Positions 33,948 to 42,932 are shown, numbered from the stretch's first letter. The stretch: 64,000 bases of DNA from Rufibacter sp. XAAS-G3-1 (GCF_013623775.1 NZ_JABFAM010000013.1:62001-126000), one strand, 5' to 3'. Program-made: numbers and translations. Notes: generated from the sequence alone by a model not told the origin.

Positions 33948-34982
33948 TTAGATAGCGGTGGTACGGTCATTGTCCAGGTCTGTGCCTAAACCAGTACCCG
34001 TGCTGCCGGTAGTACCGGTGCCATAGCCAGTACCCGTTGTATTCGTGGTGCCGGTACCGGTGGTACCCGTATTCAGGTTTTCAACGTCTACCTCAGTAGA
34101 GCGTAGGGTTTCTCTGATTACTTCATCGCGTTCTTCTACTTCTTTGCCTAAGGACACTTCTTCTACCACCCGGGCTTCTTTGTTCACTACCGGTACCTCG
34201 GCATGCTCTGTCATCTCAATTTCTCCTTCTCTGAATCCGGCGAAATCAGCCTCAGTTGCCGGACGGTCAACCGCATGGCGTTCTACCCGCACGTGTTCTG
34301 AGCGCAGGCGCAGGTGCTCTTCTACGGGGCGTTCTACGATTCTGCTGCGCAGGCGGGTGCCGCCGGTTTCAATCTCGCGCTTGCCTACTTCCAGGTTTTC
34401 CTCAATGATTGGAATAGAGGTAGCATCTGAACGGGTAGTGTCATTGTAGTCTGAGGTGGTATCCGTTAGGGCGGTGTTGGTGGTAGAGCCGTCGTAGGTG
34501 GAATCGGCGCCGCCGGCATAGGTGGTGTCTGTGCCGCCGGTGTAAGAACCTCCGGAACGGTAGCCATACTCGGTAGCGCGTTGGTCTACGTCAACAGAAC
34601 CGTATTGATCCAGGATCATGGCTGCCCTGCGGGCCTCTTCATCTGACTGGGCATGCACGGTGACAATGCAGTCTGAGTGGCGGGCCACGTTAGAATAGGT
34701 GGTGGCGCTTTCATCGTCATCGCTGAACAATGACCGGAAGAATCCGCCAATGCCGTCGTTGTTGTCATGGTTGGTGGAAGAACCCCCATACGCTCCGGTG
34801 GTACCGCTTCCGCCGTAAGCTCCGGTGGTGCCGCTTCCGTATGACGTGCCGGTAGTAGAACCGGAAGAACTTGCGCTGGAAACGTCAATGTTGTTGTCGC
34901 TGAGCCCCATGTTTCTTAATTCTCTTACTGCTTGCTGGGCTTCTGCTAAACTATCGAAAATCCCGATTACTGTCTGTGCCAT
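33948..34982 (-). CDS. GSP17M/YflT-like domain plus DUF2382 protein
   Basis: A 344-residue protein. The N-terminus (MAQTVIGIFDSLAEAQQAVRELRNMGLSDNNIDV) is the YflT/general-stress-17M ferredoxin-like domain, interrupted by a Gly/Ser/Thr-rich insert (about 38-75). It resumes with RHSDCIVTVHAQSDEEARRAAMILDQYG (about 100-130). DUF2382 spans about 190-300 (IPIIEENLEVGKREIETGG). A short TTGTTG-type tail ends it. The DUF2382 parts of this protein and of 31954-33093 are very similar, which points to duplication. Confidence 0.88.
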   Translation of the reverse strand: MAQTVIGIFDSLAEAQQAVRELRNMGLSDNNIDVSSASSSGSTTGTSYGSGTTGAYGGSGTTGAYGGSSTNHDNNDGIGGFFRSLFSDDDESATTYSNVARHSDCIVTVHAQSDEEARRAAMILDQYGSVDVDQRATEYGYRSGGSYTGGTDTTYAGGADSTYDGSTTNTALTDTTSDYNDTTRSDATSIPIIEENLEVGKREIETGGTRLRSRIVERPVEEHLRLRSEHVRVERHAVDRPATEADFAGFREGEIEMTEHAEVPVVNKEARVVEEVSLGKEVEERDEVIRETLRSTEVDVENLNTGTTGTGTTNTTGTGYGTGTTGSTGTGLGTDLDNDRTTAI

Positions 34983-35044
34983 AGTTTTAATGTGTGTTAG
35001 TGAATGATTGTTAAAAGGTGTTATTATTGAAAATTGATTGAAAA

Positions 35045-35530
35045 CTAGCTTTGGGGAGCCTGGTCAGGAGAGATGCGTTCTACCCGTATCTCTTCTTTTC
35101 TGAGGCTCACCTGCTGCACGTCATGGGTTTGCACTCTGTTTTTGGTGATGTGCAGTTCTTCTACCACCATGAGCCGTTTCTGCACCACCATCACTTCCTG
35201 CACAATGGGAATAATCATGGTATCGCCTTCGTACCGGACGGGCGGCGGCGGTGTGTCTACGTATTCATTGATGGGTACCCGTTGAATGTCATGCTCCTCC
35301 TGGATCAGCGGAATATTTACCGGCACCTCCTGCTCCGTCACCGACTTGATAATGCGCACACTCCCTTTCTCTACCACTTGCTTGTCTAAGTGCACACGCT
35401 CCTCAATAACCGGTATGGTCATAGATTGCGGTGACCCAGAGTTGGCTGTGTTCTGCTGCGGGGAGTTACCGGCTGGGTATGAATTGCCCTCAAAATTTCT
35501 TGTCTGATCCATTTGGCTTTCTCTTTGCAT
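35045..35530 (-). CDS. Stand-alone DUF2382 protein
   Basis: A 161-residue protein consisting of DUF2382 only (about 36-150: IPVIEERVHLDKQVVEKGSV, YEGDTMIIPIVQEVMVVQKR). It is more diverged than the other three and carries two IPVIEE/IIPIVQE half-repeats. An alternative ATG at 35512 (MDQTRNFEGN) has an AGAGAAAG ribosome-site-like sequence and may be the true start. It is followed closely (62 bases) by the GSP17M fusion gene. Confidence 0.85.
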   Translation of the reverse strand: MQRESQMDQTRNFEGNSYPAGNSPQQNTANSGSPQSMTIPVIEERVHLDKQVVEKGSVRIIKSVTEQEVPVNIPLIQEEHDIQRVPINEYVDTPPPPVRYEGDTMIIPIVQEVMVVQKRLMVVEELHITKNRVQTHDVQQVSLRKEEIRVERISPDQAPQS

Positions 35531-35673
35531 AAGTAAACGGGTTAGAAAGGGTGAGGTTTCTAAAAATTTTTAAAAAAAATTGTATTCTTGTTATTTTGAG
35601 ATCTGCTTGGCAATTGCGCATAAACAAAGTTTTAGGTAATATGTTTTCTATAAGTAGTTGTTATTCAAAATAA

Positions 35674-35715
35674 TTTGACAAATAATAAACTGTGTTTGAC
35701 AAATAGTAAACTGTG
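35674..35715. promoter_or_regulatory. Tandem 21-bp repeat, possible regulator site
   Basis: Two adjacent 21-base units, TTTGACAAATAATAAACTGTG and the same with one change. Each contains the near-palindrome TTTGACAAA. It sits ~150 bases upstream of the stand-alone DUF2382 gene; a role as operator is a guess. Confidence 0.4.
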
Positions 35716-36047
35716 TAAGTTGTATATAGTGGAATAATTAAATTATAATCTGCTAAGAAGGGGATAAGGAGTGTAAGTCTTTAATTATAAGTAGTTATTA
35801 AGGAATGTTTGGATTAAAGCCAGTACAAGTGAGAACTACCTCCCCAGACTAAATCCTGTAGGATGGCTTGTCTCCATGACTTGTTTCAAGGGTTCCCACG
35901 CAATCAGGATGACAGGTAGGAGGTGCACCCCCCGTGAGTTAACACCGTCATGAGGAGTGGGCTGGTTCCTTCCGAAAGCTGCTAAAAAGGTTATTTTCTG
36001 GAAAAGCCGCCTGAAATGCCAAGGCGGTCTGTTTTCTTATGCCAAAA

Positions 36048-36100
36048 AAGCCGGGCATGGGGCTGGGCGTGTACGTGTAGGGTTGCCCCATGCCTGGCTT
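36048..36100 (-). terminator. Terminator after the PRC/GSP17M/DUF2382 gene
   Basis: AAGCCGGGCATGGGGC at 36048-36063 pairs with GCCCCATGCCTGGCTT at 36085-36100 (one mismatch). On the minus strand a TTTTTT run follows the stem. It is 12 bases after the stop at 36112. Confidence 0.88.
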
Positions 36101-36111
36101 AAGGAAGAATA

Positions 36112-37377
36112 TCAGAGAGGGGACGAGGACGTGGTAGGAGGAGTGTTTCTTGCAGAGTCGTTCCGGAGGTCATCTATCTGGATCTCTGTTTTGCGGGCGG
36201 TCGCATGGATGATTTCTTCGTGAACCTCCACGTCTTTGCCAATGGTAATCTCTTCAACCACGTGCGCCGCTTTAGAGATAACAGGAACTTCGGCAAACTC
36301 TTTCAGTTCTATAGTGCCTGCCTGGAAACTGTTAAAATGGGCGGCGGCGGCAGAGCGGTCAATGGGCACGCGTTCAATCTGGATGTGCTCTTCGCGAAGG
36401 CGCAGGTGCTCTTCCGCGGGCTGTTCCACCATGTGGCTGTGTACGCGGGTTCTTCCGGTTTCAACCTGCTGTTTGCCAAGGTGAACCTGTTCCTCCATCA
36501 CCGGGATGGAAGTAGAATTGGTTGGGTAGCTTTGCGCAGGAGGAATGTTGGAGCCAGAGGTCTGTTCTACCTGAATGTCCAGTTCAGAGGCCCGGTGCGA
36601 GTCCAGAAGCTGGGCGGCGCGGTTTGCTTCGTCCTGGGAGTACGCGTGCACGACAACCAGGGCATTGCTGTTCTGCATTTTGCCCAGGTGCAGACTTGCC
36701 TCTTGGGGCGTGGCGAAGAGCGAATGAAAGAAGCGCTCAAAGTTGGAGGAGGAATAACCTTCCTGGGTGTCTGACGTGTGCCGGAGGGCTACCTCCATAC
36801 TATCTTTCGGGAAACCGCTGTTCAGCAATTCCTGGGTGACGCGCTGCGCGCTTCCGGCATCGGCAAACAGCCCGATGACGTTTTTGGCCTTCCGGTTACG
36901 GTAAAGATTGTTTTGGTTGAACTGTTCCTGACCATAATAGTCGGGGTTGCCGGGCTGTCTGGCAGGGGATGGGGTGGTGCCGTGTACGTGGTCTCCCACA
37001 AAAATGCGCTGCACCATTCTCTCCGTTTCCTGGCTCAATTTGTTGGTTTCATACCCCGGAAGCGCCTGTAACTTGTCCACCGAGAGGTTGGAGACCGTGA
37101 CCACGTCATCGGCTTCGTGCAGTTCGGCCAAGCCGATGGGGATCAGGATATCGCGCGGTTCCAGATCCAGCAGGTTGCCTTCCAGATCCACAATCAGATA
37201 CCGCACCTTCAGCGCCCCCGCGTCGCAGAGGAGTTCCTTCACCTTGCCCACCAGGTTTCCCTGTGCATCGGCCACCTTCCAGCCCCTGATGTCGGCCTCG
37301 CCTTTGGCTACTTCATATTTGCTGTCACCTAGTTCCTGTAGATGATACGTAGACGCAGCATGTTCTCTTCTTTCCAT
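36112..37377 (-). CDS. PRC-barrel plus GSP17M-like plus DUF2382 three-domain protein
   Basis: A 421-residue protein combining all modules of the cluster. PRC-barrel about 15-110 (DIRGWKVADAQGNLVGKVKE, RYLIVDLEGNLLDLEPRDIL). YflT/GSP17M-like domain about 165-280 (NVIGLFADAGSAQRVTQELL, ALVVVHAYSQDEANRAAQLL). DUF2382 about 292-400 (IPVMEEQVHLGKQQVETG). It lacks the TTGTTG tail. It is first in the minus-strand order and has its own terminator, so is probably transcribed separately. Confidence 0.9.
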   Translation of the reverse strand: MERREHAASTYHLQELGDSKYEVAKGEADIRGWKVADAQGNLVGKVKELLCDAGALKVRYLIVDLEGNLLDLEPRDILIPIGLAELHEADDVVTVSNLSVDKLQALPGYETNKLSQETERMVQRIFVGDHVHGTTPSPARQPGNPDYYGQEQFNQNNLYRNRKAKNVIGLFADAGSAQRVTQELLNSGFPKDSMEVALRHTSDTQEGYSSSNFERFFHSLFATPQEASLHLGKMQNSNALVVVHAYSQDEANRAAQLLDSHRASELDIQVEQTSGSNIPPAQSYPTNSTSIPVMEEQVHLGKQQVETGRTRVHSHMVEQPAEEHLRLREEHIQIERVPIDRSAAAAHFNSFQAGTIELKEFAEVPVISKAAHVVEEITIGKDVEVHEEIIHATARKTEIQIDDLRNDSARNTPPTTSSSPL

Positions 37378-37948
37378 AGAATAGTTCTTATAAGACGTCC
37401 TGTTGACGCGCGTTTTGGTCTCCTTTTCTCAATTCTGGCCCTAAAACAGGAACCCAAATGGCTGCCTGAGTGCCGTTGTATTTTCCTAACCAGTTGAGGT
37501 ACAGAGGTAATAAACGCTTACGTGTGCTTGTGGGAGATGTTGGCGTAAATACTGACTGCCAGATGCCGGGTAGACCGTTCTGCGTTTCTCGCCCGGTTTT
37601 CAAAAAACAGGCGAGAAAGAGGCAGCCGTAGGCGTGTTCCCGTTCTGTTGGGTTTAAAAACAAGAATGTTGTTTTTCTTATTTTTCTAGCTTAAAAAGGA
37701 TAAGAAGCGTTTGCCCGCTTTCAGTTCTGTGGAGCGTATTCGCTGCTCTGTGCTGTCATTAGGCCACCCTTACAACTCGTTTGAATAATACATATTTCGC
37801 TTGGTTGGGCGTCCTGAAAGAATATGTTACAAATCCTTAAAAGCTTGCGTTAAATACTGTATATGCCTGATAATGACATAGTTTGATTTGTTTCTGAATT
37901 AGAAAGTGCTAATTTGAATGACTATATCAGCAATACAACCCTATTTGT
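37378..37948. other. Gap upstream of the stress cluster
   Basis: GTTTT palindromes at 37409-37447 and 37582-37619. 37640-37948 is AT-rich and likely holds promoters for the divergent genes; I cannot point to a clean TAnnTTTG box. Confidence 0.5.
37582..37619. repeat. GTTTT palindrome
   Basis: GCGTTTCTCGCCCGGTTTT pairs with AAAACAGGCGAGAAAG. The inner GCCC/GGGC-type stem changes relative to 10438-10487 while pairing is mostly kept. Confidence 0.65.
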
Positions 37949-38149
37949 ATGAAGAAAAAGATACCCTTAGAGAATGTACTATACATCATTTGTAAGTCAG
38001 ATTTAGTGGCCTGTTCAGATGCTGTTGAGTTTATGAACAGTCTGGACTTCTACCAATACAGCCAGGAAGAGTTAAAGCTGATCAGTGATACCCTCAGTGA
38101 AAGGATCATAATGCAGCTTCGCCTGGATCTAAGGGTTAGCCGGGCGTAG
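37949..38149 (+). CDS. Small uncharacterised protein
   Basis: A 66-residue ORF (MKKKIPLENVLYIICKSDLV...). The sequence looks protein-like: two predicted helices (ACSDAVEFMNSLDFY, YSQEELKLISDTLSERIIMQL) and acidic/basic balance. No known family is recognised. It stands alone in a large gap, with AT-rich DNA upstream as expected for a promoter. Existence is likely but unproven. Confidence 0.55.
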   Translation: MKKKIPLENVLYIICKSDLVACSDAVEFMNSLDFYQYSQEELKLISDTLSERIIMQLRLDLRVSRA

Positions 38150-38863
38150 GTTTAAAAAAGAGCAGCCTGTGTTTAAAGGCACTTTCCATAAAACAAGCCC
38201 AATGCACACATGAGCGGAGGGCAGACGTTGTCCTTGGTAGTCCTAGAAAAGCAATGATTTTACTCGCTCGCTTCCCGCGAGTGTTCTGTGTTAGTATATC
38301 ATTACTTTTCCAGTACTACGCTGTCTTTTCAGGCGGATATCTGCTTAGGGGCGGAAGGCAACGGAACGGCTGCGGAAATTTGGTAGTGGAATGAATGCAG
38401 CCGTGCACCCGGCAGAAGTTATCTTGCAAAGAGGGGGATCGTGCCGCAGGCAGCGTGTTTTCCTGAATCAAGTCTGCCTATAATGGGTGCCCAACTGCCA
38501 GGTTGGTAGGTTTTATCCCCGGAAATGGAGTTTAACCGGTGGCCTGAGTTAGAAAAGCAGTGTTTGAAGGGAGGCGTTGTCTAAAGCAGGTGCCTCAGGA
38601 ATATTCAAGTCAGTGCTGTTTCTGATAATAGGTTTGAGTAGAATAGGATAAATCACAGGATTGTTGAATTTTATGGGAGCGTTCCAGCTTTGGGCGCGTT
38701 TCAATACTGTGCCGATTTAAGTTCTATTTCTGGAAGAAGTGCCATAAACGGATGTAGGTTGAAGTGTACCGGGTAAAAACAAACCAACCGTGCCCTCGTA
38801 CAGATTTGGAAAGAAAGGCTGCTGATTTCAGCTTTCATTGTTTTAACCTAAAACCATCAGATT
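38150..38863. other. Gap with little recognisable content
   Basis: A degenerate GTTTT palindrome near 38166-38205 and the AAGCAATGAT stem-loop at 38247-38316. 38320-38863 shows neither a gene nor a clear repeat. Confidence 0.5.
38247..38316. repeat. AAGCAATGAT stem-loop repeat, copy 2
   Basis: AAAAGCAATGAT ... ATCATTACTTTTC ends with an ACTCGC/GCGAGT hairpin and GTTCTG after it, as at 13667-13733. Confidence 0.7.
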
Positions 38864-39274
38864 ATGTGGCAACCAATTGACAGGCCCATGCACGGCGTTG
38901 CAGATGTGGCCTATATTCCCGCTGTGGCCTCAGCCCCTGAGACAGTGGGCTTTACCGAAGAAGAAACCGCAACCACCCTTTGCCGCGCTATTGCCGGCGG
39001 TACGTTGGTGTCTGCGCTGGTCACCAAAGCTGAATGGGGCGCTGTGCAGGTAATGCCGTACAAGGCGCACCTGGCCATTGATTTCGCCACCAGTGTGTTT
39101 GCATTGGCTGCCCCCTGGATGTTCGGCTTCTCCCAAAACATGAAAGCCCGGAACACGTTTCTGGCCATGGGGCTGGTGGGCTTGGTAGTGGGCGCGCTTT
39201 CCAGACCAGAGGAAATGTCCCCCACCAAGGTAAGAACGCTGAGAAGAAGAGCAGACACCCATCCTGCGTTGTAG
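38864..39274 (+). CDS. Small membrane protein, SPW-repeat-like
   Basis: A 136-residue protein with two or three predicted helices (about 42-55, 70-90, 95-112). AIDFATSVFALAAPWMFGFS resembles the SPW-repeat membrane family (PW.xGF motif). GLVGLVVGALSRPEE begins the tail. Function unknown. The N-terminal ~40 residues look cytoplasmic and unstructured. A perfect 52-nt palindrome begins 28 bases after the stop and probably terminates the transcript. Confidence 0.75.
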   Translation: MWQPIDRPMHGVADVAYIPAVASAPETVGFTEEETATTLCRAIAGGTLVSALVTKAEWGAVQVMPYKAHLAIDFATSVFALAAPWMFGFSQNMKARNTFLAMGLVGLVVGALSRPEEMSPTKVRTLRRRADTHPAL

Positions 39275-39301
39275 CAAGAACAGTTTACCCGTGGAGGTAT
39301 G

Positions 39302-39353
39302 GCGCTCCTGTTTTGGGGCTGTTTTCATGAAAACAGCCCCAAAACAGGAGCGC
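39302..39353. repeat. Perfect 52-nt GTTTT palindrome
   Basis: GCGCTCCTGTTTTGGGGCTG and onward is perfectly self-complementary with centre CATG. It sits directly after the SPW-like gene. Confidence 0.9.
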
Positions 39354-39566
39354 TTTGTTTCAATTCGCCCTCACCGGCAATGCTTTTTTGTATTGGGAGC
39401 ATCCAGGTAAGGACAGGTAGTAAAAGCATTTGAGCCTTGCTTCCCCAAAGCCCCGCAAAAGCTATCCTGCTGGTCACAGGAAAGAAGGAAATGGGTGGGT
39501 AGAGTAGCGTGTTGAACAAGTTTTAATCTGTTGCCGTAAGAGTTAAAAAATCAAACGTTAGAACTT

Positions 39567-39845
39567 ATGAAATCCCTAACCCATACAAAACTTGCTCAGG
39601 CGGTGCTGCTCCTGGTTTTCCCAATGATGGTTAGTTGCTCGGTGTTTAACAGTGGCGGACTGTCCAGTGACCCAATTGTGGCAGAGCAACAACGCCGAGT
39701 GGAAACCCTGAAAGCGGAAGCTGAAAGAGCCGAGCAGGAAACCGAAGACGCTGAAGAAAGAGAAAAAGCCGCCAAAAGCAGACTGAAAGCCGCGCAGGAT
39801 CAATTGAAAGTACTACAGACCGAGTCTAAAAGGAGAGGAGCTTAA
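39567..39845 (+). CDS. Small coiled-coil lipoprotein
   Basis: A 92-residue lipoprotein. Signal and lipobox at about 12-24 (FPMMVSC, Cys24). The mature part (about 38-90) is one Glu/Lys/Arg/Ala-rich coiled coil (EQQRRVETLKAEAERAEQET...). The plan recalls Lpp-like or adaptor lipoproteins, but no specific family is recognised. A hairpin terminator follows at 39896. Confidence 0.8.
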   Translation: MKSLTHTKLAQAVLLLVFPMMVSCSVFNSGGLSSDPIVAEQQRRVETLKAEAERAEQETEDAEEREKAAKSRLKAAQDQLKVLQTESKRRGA

Positions 39846-39895
39846 CCTTGGCCTGCTTCCTTGATTACGGCTAAAAGCCAGTTTATTGGTGAATG

Positions 39896-39942
39896 AAAAC
39901 CCCTGTCGGTTTCTTGTTGTAAGAGAGGCCAGCAGGGGTTTT
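39896..39942 (+). terminator. Hairpin terminator after the coiled-coil lipoprotein
   Basis: AAAACCCCTG at 39896-39905 pairs with CAGGGGTTTT at 39933-39942; 50 bases after the stop. Confidence 0.75.
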
Positions 39943-40021
39943 ATTGCGGGTAACCCATGAAAAGAATGCTGCCCTCGTCCGCTTCCCAAACGCGTGTGCG
40001 TTACGCCTAGCAGCCCGGTGG

Positions 40022-40063
40022 TGCGTTTTAGGGCTGTTTTGCGAAAAAGAGGCCTAAAACGCG
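40022..40063. repeat. GTTTT palindrome
   Basis: TGCGTTTTAGGGCTGTTTT with AAAGAGGCCTAAAACGC; it leads directly into a GAGGTCTTCAAGATATCACAGG hairpin remnant and the next element, forming a mosaic. Confidence 0.8.
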
Positions 40064-40103
40064 AAAACCCGTGAGGTCTTCAAGATATCACAGGTTTAGA
40101 AAC

Positions 40104-40188
40104 AACTGGCGCGAGACTCCCGTCTCGTGACTTGGGATGAAGCGAGTCTCCAGGCTCGCCGGGAACCACCGGCAAGAGGGCGGAACAT
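40104..40188. repeat. GCGAGACTC two-hairpin element, copy 2
   Basis: CTGGCGCGAGACTCCCGTCT and onward, second hairpin GCGAGTCTCCAGGCTCGC, tail CGGGAACCACCGGC. It ends ~80 bases before the NDH-2 start. Confidence 0.8.
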
Positions 40189-40267
40189 CAGATCTTGAAT
40201 TTCCGTCTGGCTTGTAGCGCTTCTTTTGATGCGCTTTGTATGCGATTGTTACGCTTGAAAGAGGATC

Positions 40268-41602
40268 ATGGCAAACTATGCAAGAATTGCGAGTACCGGT
40301 AAACCGAAGGTGGTCATCATTGGCGGCGGTTTTGCGGGGCTGGAACTGGTAAAGTCCCTGAGAAACGCCGATGTGCAGGTCATTCTCATTGACAAGCAGA
40401 ACTACCACACCTTTCAGCCGCTCCTGTACCAGGTGGCCACCGCCGCCATAGACGCCGAATCCATTATTCACCCGTTCCGGAAGGTTTTTGACGGGCAGGA
40501 GAATTTCTTTTTCCGGCTGGCCGAAGTGCAGTGCGTAGACACCGGGCAACAGGTGGTGGAAACCAACATCGGCCTTATCCGGTATGATTATCTGGTCATC
40601 GCCACAGGCGCTACCTCCAACTACTTTGGAGATGTGCAGATGGAGCAGAAGGCCGTTCCCATGAAAAGCGTAAACGATGCCATCAGCCTCCGCAATATCA
40701 TTCTCAGCAACTTTGAGAACTCCCTGCAACTAGACGACCACGAGCAACTGAACAGCCTTATGGACTACGTGATTGTGGGCGGCGGGGCCACCGGCGTAGA
40801 ACTGGCCGGGGCCCTGAGCGAACTCCGCAAGCACGTTTTCCCCAAAGATTATCCCGAACTGGACTTCAAATCCATGGACATCCACCTGATCCAGAGCGGC
40901 GGCGAGTTGCTGAAAGGCATGTCTAAGGAAGCCTCGCAGAAATCACTGCAGTTTTTGGAGGAGATGGGAGTGAAGGTTTGGTTGAACCGAAGGGTAAAAT
41001 CGTATGACGGCTACACCGCTACCTTGGACACCGGCGAAACCCTAATTACCCGCACGCTCATCTGGGCCGCCGGGGTGACGGGAAACCCGGTGAAAGGACT
41101 AAAGCCGGAAAGTATTCTGAAGGGGAACCGGCTGCAGGTAGACGTGTACAGCCGCGTGGTGGGCTATGAAAACGTATTCGCCATTGGCGATATCGCTGCC
41201 ATAGTGACCCCCGAAAATCCGCAGGGGCACCCCATGCTGGCCCAACCGGCCCTACAGCAAGGCAACTTGCTGGGTAAAAACCTGCGCCTGCTTTTCGCCG
41301 GACAGCCCATGCAGCCATTCAAGTACCAAGACCAGGGCACCATGGCTACCATTGGCCGCAACAAAGCCGTCGCCGACCTGAAACTATTCAAGAAAGAGAT
41401 CAAATCGCAGGGCTTCTTTGCGTGGCTTATCTGGATGTTCATTCACCTGGTTTCCATTGTGGGCTTCCGGAACCGGCTGGCCGTGATGCTGAGTTGGGCC
41501 TGGAATTACTTCTCCTATAACTCGGGCAACCGTCTCATTCTTGGCAAAAAGCAGGAGAACATTCCCATCACGGAGACCATTACCCACAAAACGGTTATTT
41601 AG
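40268..41602 (+). CDS. ndh: Type II NADH dehydrogenase (NDH-2)
   Basis: A 444-residue FAD enzyme that passes electrons from NADH to quinone without pumping protons. FAD motif VVIIGGGFAGLELVKSL (about 15-31), then NYHTFQPLLYQVATA, a classic NDH-2 block. NADH motif VIVGGGATGVELAGALSEL (about 173-191). FAD-closing motif NVFAIGDIAA and AQPALQQGNLLGKNL. The C-terminal ~60 residues include a hydrophobic helix (GFFAWLIWMFIHLVSIVGF) for membrane attachment. The ribosome site GAAAGAGG precedes the ATG. It stands alone. Confidence 0.95.
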   Translation: MANYARIASTGKPKVVIIGGGFAGLELVKSLRNADVQVILIDKQNYHTFQPLLYQVATAAIDAESIIHPFRKVFDGQENFFFRLAEVQCVDTGQQVVETNIGLIRYDYLVIATGATSNYFGDVQMEQKAVPMKSVNDAISLRNIILSNFENSLQLDDHEQLNSLMDYVIVGGGATGVELAGALSELRKHVFPKDYPELDFKSMDIHLIQSGGELLKGMSKEASQKSLQFLEEMGVKVWLNRRVKSYDGYTATLDTGETLITRTLIWAAGVTGNPVKGLKPESILKGNRLQVDVYSRVVGYENVFAIGDIAAIVTPENPQGHPMLAQPALQQGNLLGKNLRLLFAGQPMQPFKYQDQGTMATIGRNKAVADLKLFKKEIKSQGFFAWLIWMFIHLVSIVGFRNRLAVMLSWAWNYFSYNSGNRLILGKKQENIPITETITHKTVI

Positions 41603-41979
41603 GCGTTTATTTCCTGGTTAACGTTCACTCGGGAATTCAAAAAGCCTTTGGAGGTAATAAGTTCTCCTTGGGAACACCAACTGCGCCTATCCACGGTAGA
41701 TGCACCCCCTCCAGTAAGGATACCCACTTGAAACAGCAATACGGGCGGGTAGTGAGCTAGACAAGTCCTGAGTTCGCCTTCCAAATAAGCCCCATCTTTC
41801 TTAAGGTTGCATGGAGTTCACTGCCAGCAAGCCTGATCTACTCTGTTGTTTCTGCTATTAGTACAAAACGCAACTGCTTTCTTTTTTCAAAATCAAGATG
41901 CAAGAATGTGATAATTATAGAAACTAATTAAGAAGGGACTCGTTGAAAATATAAAAAGTACAACTAAAATAGAAGAATC
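41603..41979. other. Gap between NDH-2 and the beta-barrel gene
   Basis: No repeat or gene recognised. The last ~100 bases are AT-rich and probably hold the promoter of the outer-membrane protein gene. Confidence 0.5.
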
Positions 41980-42582
41980 ATGAAAAAAACTCTACTAACT
42001 TTCTCTTTAGTGATGGCTGTAGTAGGTAGTGCTATGGCGCAGACCATCACTCGCCCCCAAAGTACCGCCCCGGTGGAAGCTAGCACCATTCAGCAGGGGA
42101 ATTGGCTGATTGGGGCCGGTATCGGCTCTATTGGGCATAACTTCAAATCAGAGACTTTTACGTTTGAGATAGAGCCCCGGGCCGGGTATTTCATCAGCGA
42201 CAATGCCGCTATTGGTACCCAGGTGCAATTGGCCGCCCAAATCTTTGACGGCGGTGAGTTTTTCAGCTACGGGTTAACTCCCTTCATTAGGTACTACTTC
42301 CCCGAAGGAGCGGCCCCTACGCACCGCTGGTTTGGCGAGGCGCTGGTTGGTTTTGCCGGAAGTAACCTGGAAGACGTGGAGGGAGACCGGTTCTTTTCTA
42401 CCGTGTATGGCGTAAGGGCAGGGTATGCCCACTTTGTGGCGACCAACGTTTCTTTGGAAGGAACGCTGAACTTGGTTCGCAGTAAAGCCAATATTGACGT
42501 AGGCTCTGGTACTTCTGGCAATACAGGCCTGTCTCTGGGGGTAGGGCTGCAGATCTACCTTCCGTCACGGGGTGGCAGGTAA
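41980..42582 (+). CDS. Outer-membrane beta-barrel protein
   Basis: A 200-residue exported protein with a signal peptide (1-20, cleavage after AMAQ). The mature part alternates in beta-strand pattern, with Gly/aromatic-rich strands (NWLIGAGIGSIGHNF, IEPRAGYFISDNAAIGTQV, FIRYYFPEG, TGLSLGVGLQIYLP). This fits an eight-strand OMP/OmpW-like barrel. Substrate or role unknown. Monocistronic. Confidence 0.88.
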   Translation: MKKTLLTFSLVMAVVGSAMAQTITRPQSTAPVEASTIQQGNWLIGAGIGSIGHNFKSETFTFEIEPRAGYFISDNAAIGTQVQLAAQIFDGGEFFSYGLTPFIRYYFPEGAAPTHRWFGEALVGFAGSNLEDVEGDRFFSTVYGVRAGYAHFVATNVSLEGTLNLVRSKANIDVGSGTSGNTGLSLGVGLQIYLPSRGGR

Positions 42583-42754
42583 CGTAAGCTTTGCCGCAGG
42601 CAGGCGCCTGTCCATGCTTGGGGCGAATATATTGTACGCGGCAACCTCAAAATGTGGGTATTTTCAACGGCAGTTCTGCGTGAAGCCAATATTTTGGGGC
42701 AAAACTGGAAATCTGACGTAAAAGTAATTTGATAGAGATAATTATCGCCTCTCC

Positions 42755-42901
42755 TTGTCCTCCTGGAAGGATCTCAGAGCATGGTTACATTTCATTTTCG
42801 CTGGCAAACCTCAAATGTAGACAAGCTCTCAGTGGCGAACGGCAATAGCATTGATTTACCGCTTTCTAGTTCGCTCACAAGATCCTTCCAGGAGGGCAGA
42901 A
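42755..42901 (-). repeat. GGATCTTGTG inverted-repeat element, copy 2, interrupted
   Basis: Outer arms TGTCCTCCTGGAAGGATCT and AGATCCTTCCAGGAGGGCA. Without the 52-bp insertion at 42777-42828 and its duplicated TCA, it matches the ~90-bp size and sequence of 49009-49096. Confidence 0.8.
42777..42828. mobile_element. MITE-like element, copy C (52 bp), nested
   Basis: GAGCATGGTTACATTTC to TGTAGACAAGCTC, flanked by TCA at 42774-42776 and 42829-42831. It interrupts the GGATCTTGTG element, which makes the insertion and target duplication directly visible. Confidence 0.85.
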
Positions 42902-42932
42902 TACGATAGCTTCTATTTGTCCGGCTACTTAA

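Larger units (their letters stand above)
35531..36111. other. AT-rich gap within the stress cluster
   Basis: 35560-35830 is strongly AT-rich and holds a tandem 21-bp repeat (35674-35715). 35830-36047 has no clear content. 36048-36100 is a terminator. The region lies upstream of the 35045-35530 gene, so likely holds its promoter. Confidence 0.5.
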
